Both the position numbers and the translations under genes were made by a program. The notes under the pieces are model-generated. The model was not told the DNA's origin and did no database searches. It worked only from the letters and a program-made list of their open reading frames with translations. A DNA stretch of 64,000 nucleotides from Mycolicibacterium bacteremicum (GTDB lineage Bacteria > Actinomycetota > Actinomycetes > Mycobacteriales > Mycobacteriaceae): NCBI RefSeq assembly GCF_002086115.1, contig NZ_MVHJ01000005.1:186001-250000 (forward strand). The letters are read 5' to 3'. Below, piece by piece: positions 26,793 to 34,964 of this stretch (position 1 is the stretch's first letter; every line of letters begins with the position of its first letter).

Positions 26793-27539
26793 GTGGCGAA
26801 GCCGGTTGCCGAGAAACGACAGCGCCGCGAGCGCGGGTCGATCAATCCCGACGACATCATCAAGGGTGCGTTCGAACTCGCCGAGCAGGTGGGGATCGAC
26901 AACCTCAGCATGCCGTTGCTGGGCAAGCATCTGGGAGTCGGCGTCACCAGCATCTACTGGTACTTCCGCAAGAAGGACGACCTGCTGAACGCGATGACCG
27001 ATCGTGCGCTGAGCGAATACGTCTTCGCGACGCCGTATGTCGAGGCCAAGGATTGGCGCGAGACACTGCGCAATCATGCCCGCACCATGCGAAAGACGTT
27101 CACCGGCAACCCGATTCTCTGCGATCTGATCCTCATCCGGGCCGCCCTGAGCCCGCGCGCCGCCAAGGTCGGTGTGCTGGAGATGGAGAAGGCCATTGCC
27201 GGACTGGTCGAGGCCGGCCTGTCCGCCGAGGATGCCTTCGACACCTACTCGGCGGTCACCCTGCACGTGCGCGGATCGGTGGTGTTGCAGCGCCTGGCCG
27301 AGAAGAACCAGACCGACGAGGCGGGCCCCGGCGCCTTCGACCAGACCCTGGTCATCGATCCCGACGTCGCGCCACTGCTCGCGCAGGTGACCGGCGAGGG
27401 GCACAGCTTCGGCGCCTCGGACGAGAACAACTTCGAGTTCGGCCTGGAGTGCATCCTCGAACACGCGACGCGCCGCCTCGAGTCGGGTGCCAAGACGAAA
27501 ACCCCGGCCCCGAAGGGCCGGGGTAAGTCCGCCGGGTGA
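26793..27539 (+). CDS. TetR family transcriptional regulator of the island (candidate)
   Basis: A ~248-residue TetR-type regulator. A basic N-terminus (EKRQRRERGS) precedes the HTH: DDIIKGAFELAEQVGIDNLS, then MPLLGKHLGVGVTSIYWYF and RKKDDLLNAM. The C-terminal domain is long and helical, with a TetR_C-like LHVRGSVVLQRLAEKN. GTG 26793 is preferred because AAGG at 26781-26784 is well spaced; GTG 26784 is possible. It is divergent from the crotonase-SDR operon with operator-like site 5 between them, and it is the only regulator inside 6-35 kb, so it is the best candidate to bind the TACTGTA motif. Its 3' codons contain the thiolase terminator. Confidence 0.88.
   Translation: MAKPVAEKRQRRERGSINPDDIIKGAFELAEQVGIDNLSMPLLGKHLGVGVTSIYWYFRKKDDLLNAMTDRALSEYVFATPYVEAKDWRETLRNHARTMRKTFTGNPILCDLILIRAALSPRAAKVGVLEMEKAIAGLVEAGLSAEDAFDTYSAVTLHVRGSVVLQRLAEKNQTDEAGPGAFDQTLVIDPDVAPLLAQVTGEGHSFGASDENNFEFGLECILEHATRRLESGAKTKTPAPKGRGKSAG
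27501..27524 (-). terminator. Intrinsic terminator for thiolase gene, inside TetR coding end
   Basis: On the minus strand a perfect 10-bp GC-rich stem (ACCCCGGCCC / GGGCCGGGGT) closes a UUCG tetraloop and is followed by TTTTCG. It lies 15 bp beyond the thiolase stop, wholly within the last codons of the convergent TetR gene. It is one of the few canonical intrinsic terminators in the window. Confidence 0.75.
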
Positions 27540-28715
27540 CTACACCTCGATGACCACGCCGCCGCCCTGACCGCCGCCGGCGCACATGGCGGCCACCCCG
27601 ATGCCACCGCCGCGCCGCTGCAGTTCGTAGACCAGGGTGGTGATCATCCGCGCGCCGGACGCCGCGATGGGATGGCCGAGGCTGCAGCCGCTACCGGAGT
27701 AATTGACCCGCTCCTCGTCGAGACCGTATTCGCGGACCGCCGCCACCGGCACCGAGGCGAAGGCCTCGTTGATCTCCCACAGCGTGACGTCCGAGGGCTT
27801 CAGACCCGCGCGATCGAGCACCTTGGCGATCACCTTCACTCCGCCGAGGCCGGTGTCCTTGGCAGGCACGCCGACAGAACCCCAGGCCCGTACCGTGGCG
27901 AGCACGTTGAGGTTCTCCGCGGTCGCGTAATCGTCGGCGACCAGTGCGACAGCAGCGGCAGCGTCGTTGGTGCCACTGCTGTTGCCCGCGGTGATGGAGA
28001 ATCCTTCGATCTCCGGATGCAGGACTTTGAGGCCGGCGAGCTTCTCGACGGTCGTATCGCGACGGGGGTGCTCGTCGACGCTGAAATCGATGACCGAGCC
28101 GTCGGGCTGGGTCACCTTCAGCGACACGATCTCGTCATCGAACTTGCCGGCGTCCTGAGCCGCGACCGCCCGCTGATGCGACCGGGCCGCCCACGCGTCG
28201 AGTTCCTCGCGGGTCAGCCCATAGGACTGCGCGGTGTTCCAGCCGACGGTGATCGACATATCGCGCGACGGCGCGTCCGGGGTCTCGACATGGATCGGGG
28301 GCAGCCAGCGCTCCTCGAACTTCAGTTCCGGGCCGGGGATGCGCTGGTTCATCAGCGGCGTCATCGACAGCGACTGCACGCCGCCGGCGACCAGCACCCG
28401 CTCCATACCGGAACCGATCTGGGCCGCCGCATTGCCGATAGCGGTCAGGCTGCCCGCGCAGTGCCGGTTTACGGCCTGTCCGGGTGCGTTCTCGAAGCCG
28501 GCCACCAGGGCCGCGTAGCGGGCCAGGTCACCGCCGCCGTAGTGCGATTCGGCGATGATGATGTCATCGATCGCCGACGGGTCGATGCCCGCGCGGCGGA
28601 CGACCTCGGGCAGCACCGCGCCCAGCAGCGCGTCCGGCGGCGTGTTGACCAGTGTCCCCTTGAACGACCGGCCGATGGCGGTGCGGGCTGCACCGACGAT
28701 AACGGGTGAGGACAT
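27540..28715 (-). CDS. Acetyl-CoA acetyltransferase (thiolase)
   Basis: A 391-residue thiolase. NRHCAGSLTAI holds the acyl-accepting Cys, LWEINEAFA the NEAF loop, CSLGHPIAASGARM the catalytic His, and MCAGGGQGGG the second Cys near the C-terminus. All elements of a degradative thiolase are present, so it should cleave 3-ketoacyl-CoA with CoA. ATG 28715 follows the crotonase gene by 73 bp on the same strand, so co-transcription or a separate promoter are both possible. It ends with an intrinsic terminator located in the convergent TetR gene. Confidence 0.9.
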   Translation of the reverse strand: MSSPVIVGAARTAIGRSFKGTLVNTPPDALLGAVLPEVVRRAGIDPSAIDDIIIAESHYGGGDLARYAALVAGFENAPGQAVNRHCAGSLTAIGNAAAQIGSGMERVLVAGGVQSLSMTPLMNQRIPGPELKFEERWLPPIHVETPDAPSRDMSITVGWNTAQSYGLTREELDAWAARSHQRAVAAQDAGKFDDEIVSLKVTQPDGSVIDFSVDEHPRRDTTVEKLAGLKVLHPEIEGFSITAGNSSGTNDAAAAVALVADDYATAENLNVLATVRAWGSVGVPAKDTGLGGVKVIAKVLDRAGLKPSDVTLWEINEAFASVPVAAVREYGLDEERVNYSGSGCSLGHPIAASGARMITTLVYELQRRGGGIGVAAMCAGGGQGGGVVIEV

Positions 28716-28788
28716 GTGTACCGCCTTTACGATCTCCGATGATTATGTAAACGTAGCACCCACTGTAGGTGCCGTCGCGTGCGGTTGG

Positions 28789-29688
28789 CTACTGCGGCTC
28801 CGGCACATGCGGTTCAGGTACATCGAAGTGCTCGTCGCGTAGCCGGAAGGCCTCCCGGGTTCCGTGCTGGGCGCGGGTCTTGACGAAATTGAACTCTCCC
28901 GGGGCGAACTGCAGGTTGGTGCCGTAGGCGTGGAACAGGTAGCTGGCGACCTCTTCGCCCTGGTAGGCCTGGCTCTGCTCGACCAGCCGGAACGCCTCCT
29001 TGGCGATCACCACACCGTCGGCGGGCATCTTCGCGGCCTTGCTCGCCCAGTACCGGGCGCGCGCCTGCACCTCCGCCGCGGCACAGATCTCGGTGAAGAC
29101 GCCGAGGTGCTCCACGGCGCCGGCCTCGATGATGTCCCCGGTCAGCAGCATCCGCCGGGCCAGCACCGGGCCGAGCCGGTGGAAGAACATGTGCAGGCTG
29201 CCCAGCGCGGGCCCGAGGAACCGGGTGGCCGGCATGCCGATCCTGGTGTCGCGGGCGATCACCGAGATGTCGGTCATCAGCGCCATCTCGAAACCGCCGC
29301 CCAGCGCGTACCCGCTGATCTCCCCCACCGTGACCTTCGGGAAGCCCATGAAGTTGTGATAGAAGCCGAAGGATTTGCGGTCCACGGTGAGCCGTCGGCG
29401 CTGACTCGGCCGGGAGCCGCGCCCGGCCGTCTGCTCGCCCTCGCCCGTGCGCGCGTCGCCGTACCACCCGTAAGCGTTGTTCATGTCCGCCCCGGTGCTG
29501 AACACACCTTCGGCCCCGCGCAGCAGGACCACCGTCAGGTCGTCGTCCTCGGCAACGACGTCGAGGTAGCGGGCGATCTCGTCCCGCATCGTGGCGTCAT
29601 AGGAGTTGCGCCGGGCCGGATTGTTGAACGTGATGGTGGCGATCCGGCGGTCGGCATCCACCTCGAAGAGCACGCGGTCATCGGTCAT
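28789..29688 (-). CDS. Enoyl-CoA hydratase/isomerase family protein (long crotonase)
   Basis: A 299-residue crotonase, longer than the ~260 usual. It has IATITFNNPARRNSYDATM, LLRGAEGVFSTGADMNNAYG, then a ~30-residue charged insertion (RTGEGEQTAGRGSRPSQRRR), VGEISGYALGGGFEMALMTD (Gly-rich oxyanion strand with the Glu of GGGFE) and MPATRFLGPALGSLHMFF, where the second catalytic Glu is replaced. The extended C-terminus (QFAPGEFNFVKTRAQHGTRE) is unusual. ATG 29688 is chosen; the open frame extends far upstream but covers the promoter and the divergent crotonase gene. It may be an isomerase, decarboxylase or ring hydrolase rather than a simple hydratase. Confidence 0.82.
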   Translation of the reverse strand: MTDDRVLFEVDADRRIATITFNNPARRNSYDATMRDEIARYLDVVAEDDDLTVVLLRGAEGVFSTGADMNNAYGWYGDARTGEGEQTAGRGSRPSQRRRLTVDRKSFGFYHNFMGFPKVTVGEISGYALGGGFEMALMTDISVIARDTRIGMPATRFLGPALGSLHMFFHRLGPVLARRMLLTGDIIEAGAVEHLGVFTEICAAAEVQARARYWASKAAKMPADGVVIAKEAFRLVEQSQAYQGEEVASYLFHAYGTNLQFAPGEFNFVKTRAQHGTREAFRLRDEHFDVPEPHVPEPQ

Positions 29689-29817
29689 GCGAATTCGGCC
29701 TCGCTTCAATGGTTTTGTCGGTGCCGGCGGCCACCCGCGGTCGCCGGATGCGGCAGGCCTGTCCTTCCATCGACGACCTTTCCTTGCTAGCTTGTACAGG
29801 ATAGTAACCGCATTGCC

Positions 29818-29836
29818 TACCGTATGGGCAACTGTA
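29818..29836. promoter_or_regulatory. Degenerate island operator, site 6
   Basis: TACCGTATGGGCAACTGTA has arms matching TACTGTA at 6 of 7 and TACAGTA at 5 of 7 positions. It lies in the 174-bp gap between two divergent crotonase operons, which need promoters there. Support comes mainly from position. Confidence 0.4.
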
Positions 29837-29862
29837 TGGCTCGGGAAAGGTTCGGGTGCCAG

Positions 29863-30654
29863 GTGGGTGACGGTTCGGTGGACACCGCTCGCACGGGCTC
29901 GATCCTGCGTATCACCCTGAACCGTCCGCAGCGACGGAACTCGCTGGACCACAGCATGATCGACAGTCTCGTCGGCACCCTCACCGCGGCCGCCACCGAT
30001 GACTCGTTGCGGGCGGTCCTGCTCACCGGCGGCGGTGCCGACTTCTGCGCGGGCGCCGACTGGGTGGCCACCAACTCCGGGACGCGTCCGCGCACCGGCG
30101 ATCTGGTCCGCCGTATCCCGCACACCGCGCACCGGGTCATCGAACTGCTCGCCACCATCCAGCTGCCGGTGGTGTGCGCGGTCCGCGGCTGGGCCGTCGG
30201 CTTGGGCTGTAATCTGGCCCTGGCCGCGGATTTCACTGTCGCCGACACCGAGGCCACCTTCTGGGAACCATTCGTCACCCGCGGCTTCAGTCCCGACTCG
30301 GGGACCACCTGGCTGCTGCCCCGGTTGGCCGGCATCGCCCGGGCCAAACGGATGGTGTTGCTCGGGGAGCAGGTCAGCGGAGCGGACGCCGCCGACTGGG
30401 GTCTGATCCACGCCGCCGTTCCCACTGATGAGGTGGACAGCGCAGCCGAGGCGCTGGTGGCCCGGCTGGCCGGCGGCCCGACAGTCGCCATCGGACTGGC
30501 CAAACAGGCCATCGCCTTCGGTCAGCACGCCACCCTCGGCCAGGCCCTGAACCAGGAGTTGTCCAACCTCGAACTGTCCTGCCGCACGGCGGATTTCAAA
30601 GAGGGCCTGGCGGCGTTCACCGAGCGTCGCGATCCCGACTTCACAGGCCGCTGA
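29863..30654 (+). CDS. Enoyl-CoA hydratase/isomerase (crotonase) family protein
   Basis: A ~263-residue crotonase. It has ILRITLNRPQRRNSLDHSM, LLTGGGADFCAGADWVATN, CAVRGWAVGLGCNLALAADF, and FWEPFVTRGFSPDSGTTWLL with an altered acid/base region (Asp where Glu is usual). The C-terminus is FKEGLAAFTERRDPDF. GTG 29863 is preferred; ATGs at 29824 and 29836 overlap the operator-like site and would add a non-conserved extension. It leads a rightward run of three crotonases and a CoA ligase (29.86-33.68 kb) with short gaps. The exact reaction is not predictable. Confidence 0.82.
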   Translation: MGDGSVDTARTGSILRITLNRPQRRNSLDHSMIDSLVGTLTAAATDDSLRAVLLTGGGADFCAGADWVATNSGTRPRTGDLVRRIPHTAHRVIELLATIQLPVVCAVRGWAVGLGCNLALAADFTVADTEATFWEPFVTRGFSPDSGTTWLLPRLAGIARAKRMVLLGEQVSGADAADWGLIHAAVPTDEVDSAAEALVARLAGGPTVAIGLAKQAIAFGQHATLGQALNQELSNLELSCRTADFKEGLAAFTERRDPDFTGR

Positions 30655-30663
30655 AAGGTAGTC

Positions 30664-31464
30664 ATGTACGACACCATCCGGTACGAGGTTCACGGCCGCA
30701 CCGCGACGATCACGCTCGATCGCCCCGATGCCCTCAACGCGCTGTCGCCACACATGATCACCGAGTTACGCGATGCCTACCGGCGGGTCGAAGACGATGA
30801 CGACGTCTGGCTGATGATCGTCACCGCCACCGGGCGTGCGTTCTGCACCGGCGCCGACGTGAGCGAGATCCCGGGCGACGGAAAGGTCGTCAACGAACGG
30901 CCCTACCTGTCCACCTACGAACAGTGGGAAGCCCCCCAGGAGGGCACTCCCCCATTTCGCACCATGACCAAGCCCGTGATCGTCGCCATCAACGGAATCT
31001 GTTGCGGTGCAGGCCTGGACTGGGTCACCACCGGCGATATCGTGATCGCCTCCGATCAGGCCACCTTCTTCGACCCGCATGTCAGCATCGGACTGGTCGC
31101 CGCCCGCGAGATGGTGCGGTTGGCCAAGGCACTACCGCGGTCGGTGGCGCTGCGCATGGCGTTGATGGGCAAGCACGAACGGATGACCGTCGAACGCGCC
31201 TATGAGCTGGGATTGATCACCGAGATCGTCGAACACTCCCGCCTGCTGGAGCGGGCCCGCGAGATCGCCGACACCGTGAACCGCAATGCTCCGCTGGCGG
31301 TGCGCGGGACGCGGTTGGCCATCCACAAGACTCTGGACCTGCCCCTGCACGAGGGCGAGATCCTCGCCGAGACGTTCCGGGAACGGGTCACCCGCACCGA
31401 GGACGCGCTGGAGGGTCCGCGCGCATTCGTCGAGAAGCGCACTCCGAACTGGCAGGCGCGGTAG
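30664..31464 (+). CDS. Enoyl-CoA hydratase/isomerase (crotonase) family protein
   Basis: A 266-residue crotonase with ATITLDRPDALNALSPHM, IVTATGRAFCTGADVSEIP, VAINGICCGAGLDWVTTGDI and FDPHVSIGLVAAREMVRLA. The usual catalytic Glu pair is not obvious: 'GAGLD' has Asp, and HVSIGLVAAREM carries Glu later. That points to a specialised crotonase such as an isomerase or C-C hydrolase. It has a 9-bp gap after the previous crotonase and 2 bp before the next; residues FFDPHVS...GLV are closely echoed in the neighbour (FFDSHVSAGLV), suggesting tandem duplication then divergence. Confidence 0.83.
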   Translation: MYDTIRYEVHGRTATITLDRPDALNALSPHMITELRDAYRRVEDDDDVWLMIVTATGRAFCTGADVSEIPGDGKVVNERPYLSTYEQWEAPQEGTPPFRTMTKPVIVAINGICCGAGLDWVTTGDIVIASDQATFFDPHVSIGLVAAREMVRLAKALPRSVALRMALMGKHERMTVERAYELGLITEIVEHSRLLERAREIADTVNRNAPLAVRGTRLAIHKTLDLPLHEGEILAETFRERVTRTEDALEGPRAFVEKRTPNWQAR

Positions 31465-31466
31465 GC

Positions 31467-32240
31467 ATGGACACCATCCTGCTCGACGTCGATCACACCG
31501 TCCGGGTCGCGACGATCACGCTCAACCGTCCCGACGCACTGAACTCCTTCAACCGCGCCATGTGCCATGAGATGCGCGATGCCTGGCAGGCCATCAAGGA
31601 GGACGAGGACATCAACGCGGTGGTCCTGCGCGCGGCCGGCGACCGTGCCTTCAGTGCCGGCCTGGACGTGAAATCCCGCTACGGGCAACCCGATATCGTG
31701 TGGAACCACGAGGATCCGGGTGAACTGCTCAGCCCGAAATGGCAGAAGATGTGGAAGCCGGTGGTGTGCGCGGTGCACGGGATGTGCACCGCCGGCGCGC
31801 TGTATTTCGTCAACGAATCCGATGTGGTGATCTGCTCGCAGGACGCCACCTTCTTCGATTCACACGTCAGCGCCGGCCTGGTGTCGGCGTTGGAGCCCAT
31901 CGGGTTGATGCGCCGGATCGGCCTCGGCGACACCCTGCGGATGGCGCTGCTGGGCAACGACGAACGGGTGAGCGCCGAGACGGCCCTGCGGATCGGTCTG
32001 GTCACCGAGGTGGTGGCGCGCGATGTGTTGTGGGACCGGGCAGCCGAGATCGCCGCGACGATCGCGGCAAAACCTCCCACCGCCACCCAGGGCACCGTCA
32101 AAGCGATCTGGGAGTCCCTGGACAAGCCGTACCGTGCCGCGATGGATCAGGGGCTGATCTACACCAGACTCGGCAATCCGATCGCCAAGGACGAACTCGC
32201 CGCCCGGCCACCGGCCAAGACCGTCCCGCGGATCCGCTGA
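31467..32240 (+). CDS. Enoyl-CoA hydratase/isomerase (crotonase) family protein
   Basis: A 257-residue crotonase. It has RVATITLNRPDALNSFNRAM, VVLRAAGDRAFSAGLDVKSR (oxyanion loop), AVHGMCTAGALYFVNESDVV and TFFDSHVSAGLVSALEPIGL. It shares the unusual FFD.HVS.GLV stretch with the upstream gene, so both probably work on related acyl-CoAs. ATG 31467 begins 2 bp after the preceding stop, and its TGA shares a base with the next ATG (TGATG at 32238-32242). The reaction is unknown; the missing PE(x)xxG Glu argues against a simple enoyl-CoA hydratase. Confidence 0.83.
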   Translation: MDTILLDVDHTVRVATITLNRPDALNSFNRAMCHEMRDAWQAIKEDEDINAVVLRAAGDRAFSAGLDVKSRYGQPDIVWNHEDPGELLSPKWQKMWKPVVCAVHGMCTAGALYFVNESDVVICSQDATFFDSHVSAGLVSALEPIGLMRRIGLGDTLRMALLGNDERVSAETALRIGLVTEVVARDVLWDRAAEIAATIAAKPPTATQGTVKAIWESLDKPYRAAMDQGLIYTRLGNPIAKDELAARPPAKTVPRIR

Positions 32241-33676
32241 TGCGCCATCCGCTGTCGCGCCGGATCGGCACCGTCCTCGATCTGGACCCGTCGGCACCGG
32301 CGCTGCACTACGAGGGCGTCTGGTCGACGTGGGGTGAGCTCGGCACCCTGGCTCGACGGATCGGCGCGCTCGCCGGTACCCACCGCGTCGGGATCATGCT
32401 GCGTAATCAGCCCGCACACGTCGCCGCGCTGCTCGGCGTCCTGGAGGCCGGCGGCACCGTCGTGGTGATCAATCCGGCCCGCGGAGATGAGCGGACCCGC
32501 GCCGATATCAGCGCGCTCGCACTGCCGGTGATCATCGGAACGGCCGAGGATCACACCCGTCTCGTGACGCCGGCCGAGGGCACCCGGCAGATCATCATCT
32601 CCGGTCTGGACCACGACGCGTCGGTGACCGGTGCGCCGGCCGATGACGCCGGCCGTCCCGGTGTCGCGGTGTGGATGCTGACCAGCGGGACCACCGGACC
32701 GCCGAAGCGGGTCGACCTTACCTACGACATGCTGGCGCGCAGCGTTCTGGGCCACGAGCCGTGGCAAGATCTCACCGAGTTGCGTCGCGGGGTGGCCATC
32801 GTCAATTCGCCGCTGGTGCACATCGGCGGGGTGTTCCGAATCCTGCTGTGTGTCAGCGAGGCCCGCCCGTTCGTGCTGCTGCCGAAGTTCGAGCTGCGGC
32901 GCTGGGCCGATGCCGTGCGCGAACACCGGCCGCGGGCGGTCTCGCTGGTGCCCACCGCCTTGCGGATGGTGCTGCACTCCGAGTTGACCCGCGAGGATCT
33001 GGCGAGCGTACGGGTCGTCACCTCGGGCACCGCGCCGCTGGCGGCCGAGGACGCCGATGCGTTCGCCGAAAAGTTCGGCATCCCGGTGCTGACGTCCTAC
33101 GCCGCCACCGAGTTCGGCGGCGGGGTGGCCTCCTGGACGCTGACCGACCACGAACGGTTCTGGACGAGCAAGCGCGGCAGCGTGGGCCGGGCGAATCCGG
33201 GCGCCCGGCTGCAGGTGGTCGACGAGGGCGGCGGTGAGCTGGGACCGGACACCCCCGGTCTGCTGGAGGTCAAACCGGCGCAGCTGGGCGCGGATGCGGA
33301 CTGGATCCGCACCACCGACCTGGCCCGCATCGATGCCGATGGCTTCCTCTGGATCCTGGGCCGGGCCGACCAGGCGATCATCCGCGGTGGGTTCAAGGTG
33401 TTGCCTGATGACGTCCGCACCGCCCTGGAGAGTCACCCCGCCGTACGTGGCGCCGCCGTGATCGGTCGCGCCGACGAACGCCTGGGCGAGACGCCGGTGG
33501 CGATGGTCGAGTTACGGCGCCCGGTCACCGATGCCGAACTCGCCGAGTTCCTGGCCGGTCGACTGGCACGCTACGAGATTCCCACCGAGATCGCCGTCGT
33601 GGACGAGATCCCCCGCACTCCCTCGGGCAAGGCCGATCTCGGTGCGGTGCGAACACATTTCCACAGCCGTGCCTGA
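32240..33676 (+). CDS. AMP-binding acyl-CoA synthetase (compact FadD-like)
   Basis: A 478-residue adenylate-forming enzyme. The P-loop WMLTSGTTGPPKRVDLTYDM carries Arg where Gly usually follows the Lys. LTSYAATEFGGGVASW stands in for the A5 'YGxTE', IRTTDLARIDADGFLWILGR is the A7 TGD region, RADQAIIRGGFKVLPDDV the A8 hinge, and TPSGKADL the C-terminal catalytic Lys. It is shorter than the other FadDs and has little N-terminal region (HPLSRRIGTVLDLDPSAPAL). Translationally coupled to the crotonase by a 1-nt overlap. It likely activates a small or aromatic acid; it ends 54 bp from the convergent CaiB-like gene. Confidence 0.83.
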   Translation: MRHPLSRRIGTVLDLDPSAPALHYEGVWSTWGELGTLARRIGALAGTHRVGIMLRNQPAHVAALLGVLEAGGTVVVINPARGDERTRADISALALPVIIGTAEDHTRLVTPAEGTRQIIISGLDHDASVTGAPADDAGRPGVAVWMLTSGTTGPPKRVDLTYDMLARSVLGHEPWQDLTELRRGVAIVNSPLVHIGGVFRILLCVSEARPFVLLPKFELRRWADAVREHRPRAVSLVPTALRMVLHSELTREDLASVRVVTSGTAPLAAEDADAFAEKFGIPVLTSYAATEFGGGVASWTLTDHERFWTSKRGSVGRANPGARLQVVDEGGGELGPDTPGLLEVKPAQLGADADWIRTTDLARIDADGFLWILGRADQAIIRGGFKVLPDDVRTALESHPAVRGAAVIGRADERLGETPVAMVELRRPVTDAELAEFLAGRLARYEIPTEIAVVDEIPRTPSGKADLGAVRTHFHSRA

Positions 33677-33730
33677 GCTGACGGACCTGGGCGGCGCGGG
33701 CCTTGACGAACGCCTGCGCGGACGCTGCAC

Positions 33731-34918
33731 TCAGACGACGGCGTCCGTGCGTAGTCTCGCGATCTGGTCGGCGTCGTAACCGATCTCGCGCAGGACCTCG
33801 TCGGTGTGTTCGCCGAGCAACGGGGCGCGGTGCCGGATGCTGCCCGGGGTGGCCGACATGCGGAACGGTGTCTCGATGATCGGGACGTCGCGGGCGGCTC
33901 CGGGGAACGGGATCCGATGCAGGTAGCCCATCGCGGCGATGTGCGGATCGTCCAGGACATCTTGGGTCGAATGCAGCGGAGCGGCCGGCATCTTGGCCTT
34001 GTCCAGCAGGTCGAGCACCTCGGCCTTGGTCTTGTCGGCGCACCAGTCGGCCATGATGTCGTTGAGGATATCGCCGTTCTCCCAACGGATGTCATCGTCG
34101 GCGAACCGCGGGTCATCGATCAGATCCGCGCGGTCGACTAGTCGGCACCAGCGGGTGAACATCGGCCGGCCGGCCACCTGCAGCAGCACCCACTGACCGT
34201 CGGCGGTGCGGTACAGATCGCATGGGGCGACCGACGCGCCCCTGTTGCCCATCCGCGGCTTGTCCTTCTGCAGGAGCTCGCGTTCGATCAGGAAGGCATT
34301 GGACAGCATGAGGGCGGTCGGCAGCAGTGCGCCCTCCACGTGTTGCCCCTCGCCGGTGCGGTCGCGATGGTAGAGCGCCATCATGACGCCGATGGTGAGG
34401 GTGAGCGCGGTGCCGAAGTCGGTGTAGGGCACCACGGTTCGGATGGGTTGGTCCGGCAGACCCTGCCGGTACACCGCGCCCGACATGACCTGTCCCGCAC
34501 CGTCGAAGCCGATCTTGTTGCTGTAGGGCCCGCCCTCCCCGTAGGCGGTGGCGCTGGCCAGGATGATATCGGGTTTGACGGCTCTGAGCGTGTCGTAATC
34601 CAGTCCGTTCGCCCGCATCCCGGCGGCCGGCATATTGGCGATCACGATGTCCGCGCGGGCCACCAGGCGGCGGGTGATCTCGGCTCCCGCAGCGGTGGTG
34701 GAATCCAGGGTGAGCGATCGTTTGTTGCGGTTGCACTGCAGGAATGTGCCGCCCTCGCCACCGTCGGTGACGGCCTGCACCCAGCGGTCCTCGCCGCCCT
34801 CCCGTTTCTCGACGCGCAGCACGTCGGCGCCCATGTCGGCCAGGATCGCGCTGCACCAGGGTGCGGCGATGAAGCGGCCGTAGTCGAGCACCCGAATCCC
34901 GTCGAGAACGCCTGCCAT
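33731..34918 (-). CDS. CoA transferase, CaiB/BaiF family (class III)
   Basis: A 395-residue class III CoA-transferase. It shows LDGIRVLDYGRFIAAPWCSA (N-terminal signature), LADMGADVLRVEKREGGED, NRNKRSLTLDSTTAAG, GLDYDTLRAVKPDIILASAT, a Gly/Asp-rich central loop with VPYTDFGTALTLTIGVMMAL supplying the likely catalytic Asp, and HRDRTGEGQHVEGAL. The enzyme would move CoA between a pathway acid and a donor such as succinyl-CoA without ATP. ATG 34918 lies 27 bp downstream (on the minus strand) of operator site 7 at 34946. It is probably monocistronic. Confidence 0.88.
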   Translation of the reverse strand: MAGVLDGIRVLDYGRFIAAPWCSAILADMGADVLRVEKREGGEDRWVQAVTDGGEGGTFLQCNRNKRSLTLDSTTAAGAEITRRLVARADIVIANMPAAGMRANGLDYDTLRAVKPDIILASATAYGEGGPYSNKIGFDGAGQVMSGAVYRQGLPDQPIRTVVPYTDFGTALTLTIGVMMALYHRDRTGEGQHVEGALLPTALMLSNAFLIERELLQKDKPRMGNRGASVAPCDLYRTADGQWVLLQVAGRPMFTRWCRLVDRADLIDDPRFADDDIRWENGDILNDIMADWCADKTKAEVLDLLDKAKMPAAPLHSTQDVLDDPHIAAMGYLHRIPFPGAARDVPIIETPFRMSATPGSIRHRAPLLGEHTDEVLREIGYDADQIARLRTDAVV

Positions 34919-34945
34919 CGGCTGAGTCCATTCCGTCGAAGTATC

Positions 34946-34964
34946 GACTGTAAGTATTACAGTA
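34946..34964. promoter_or_regulatory. Island operator, site 7, upstream of CaiB-like gene
   Basis: GACTGTAAGTATTACAGTA has the arms GACTGTA and TACAGTA (13 of 14 arm positions match the motif), with an inner ACTGTAA..TTACAGT symmetry. It lies 28 bp upstream of the CoA-transferase ATG and 40 bp past the end of the HNH gene, marking the right border of the regulon. Confidence 0.75.

Noticed and set aside
28741..28775. TACAGT-like half-site upstream of the thiolase gene
   Set aside because: Arms match the island motif at only 9 of 14 positions, too weak to call.
28789..30753. A 654-codon open frame spanning two crotonase genes on the minus strand
   Set aside because: Only the part from 29688 leftwards has crotonase homology; the rest is antisense to the rightward crotonase gene and lacks family motifs, as expected in GC-rich DNA.
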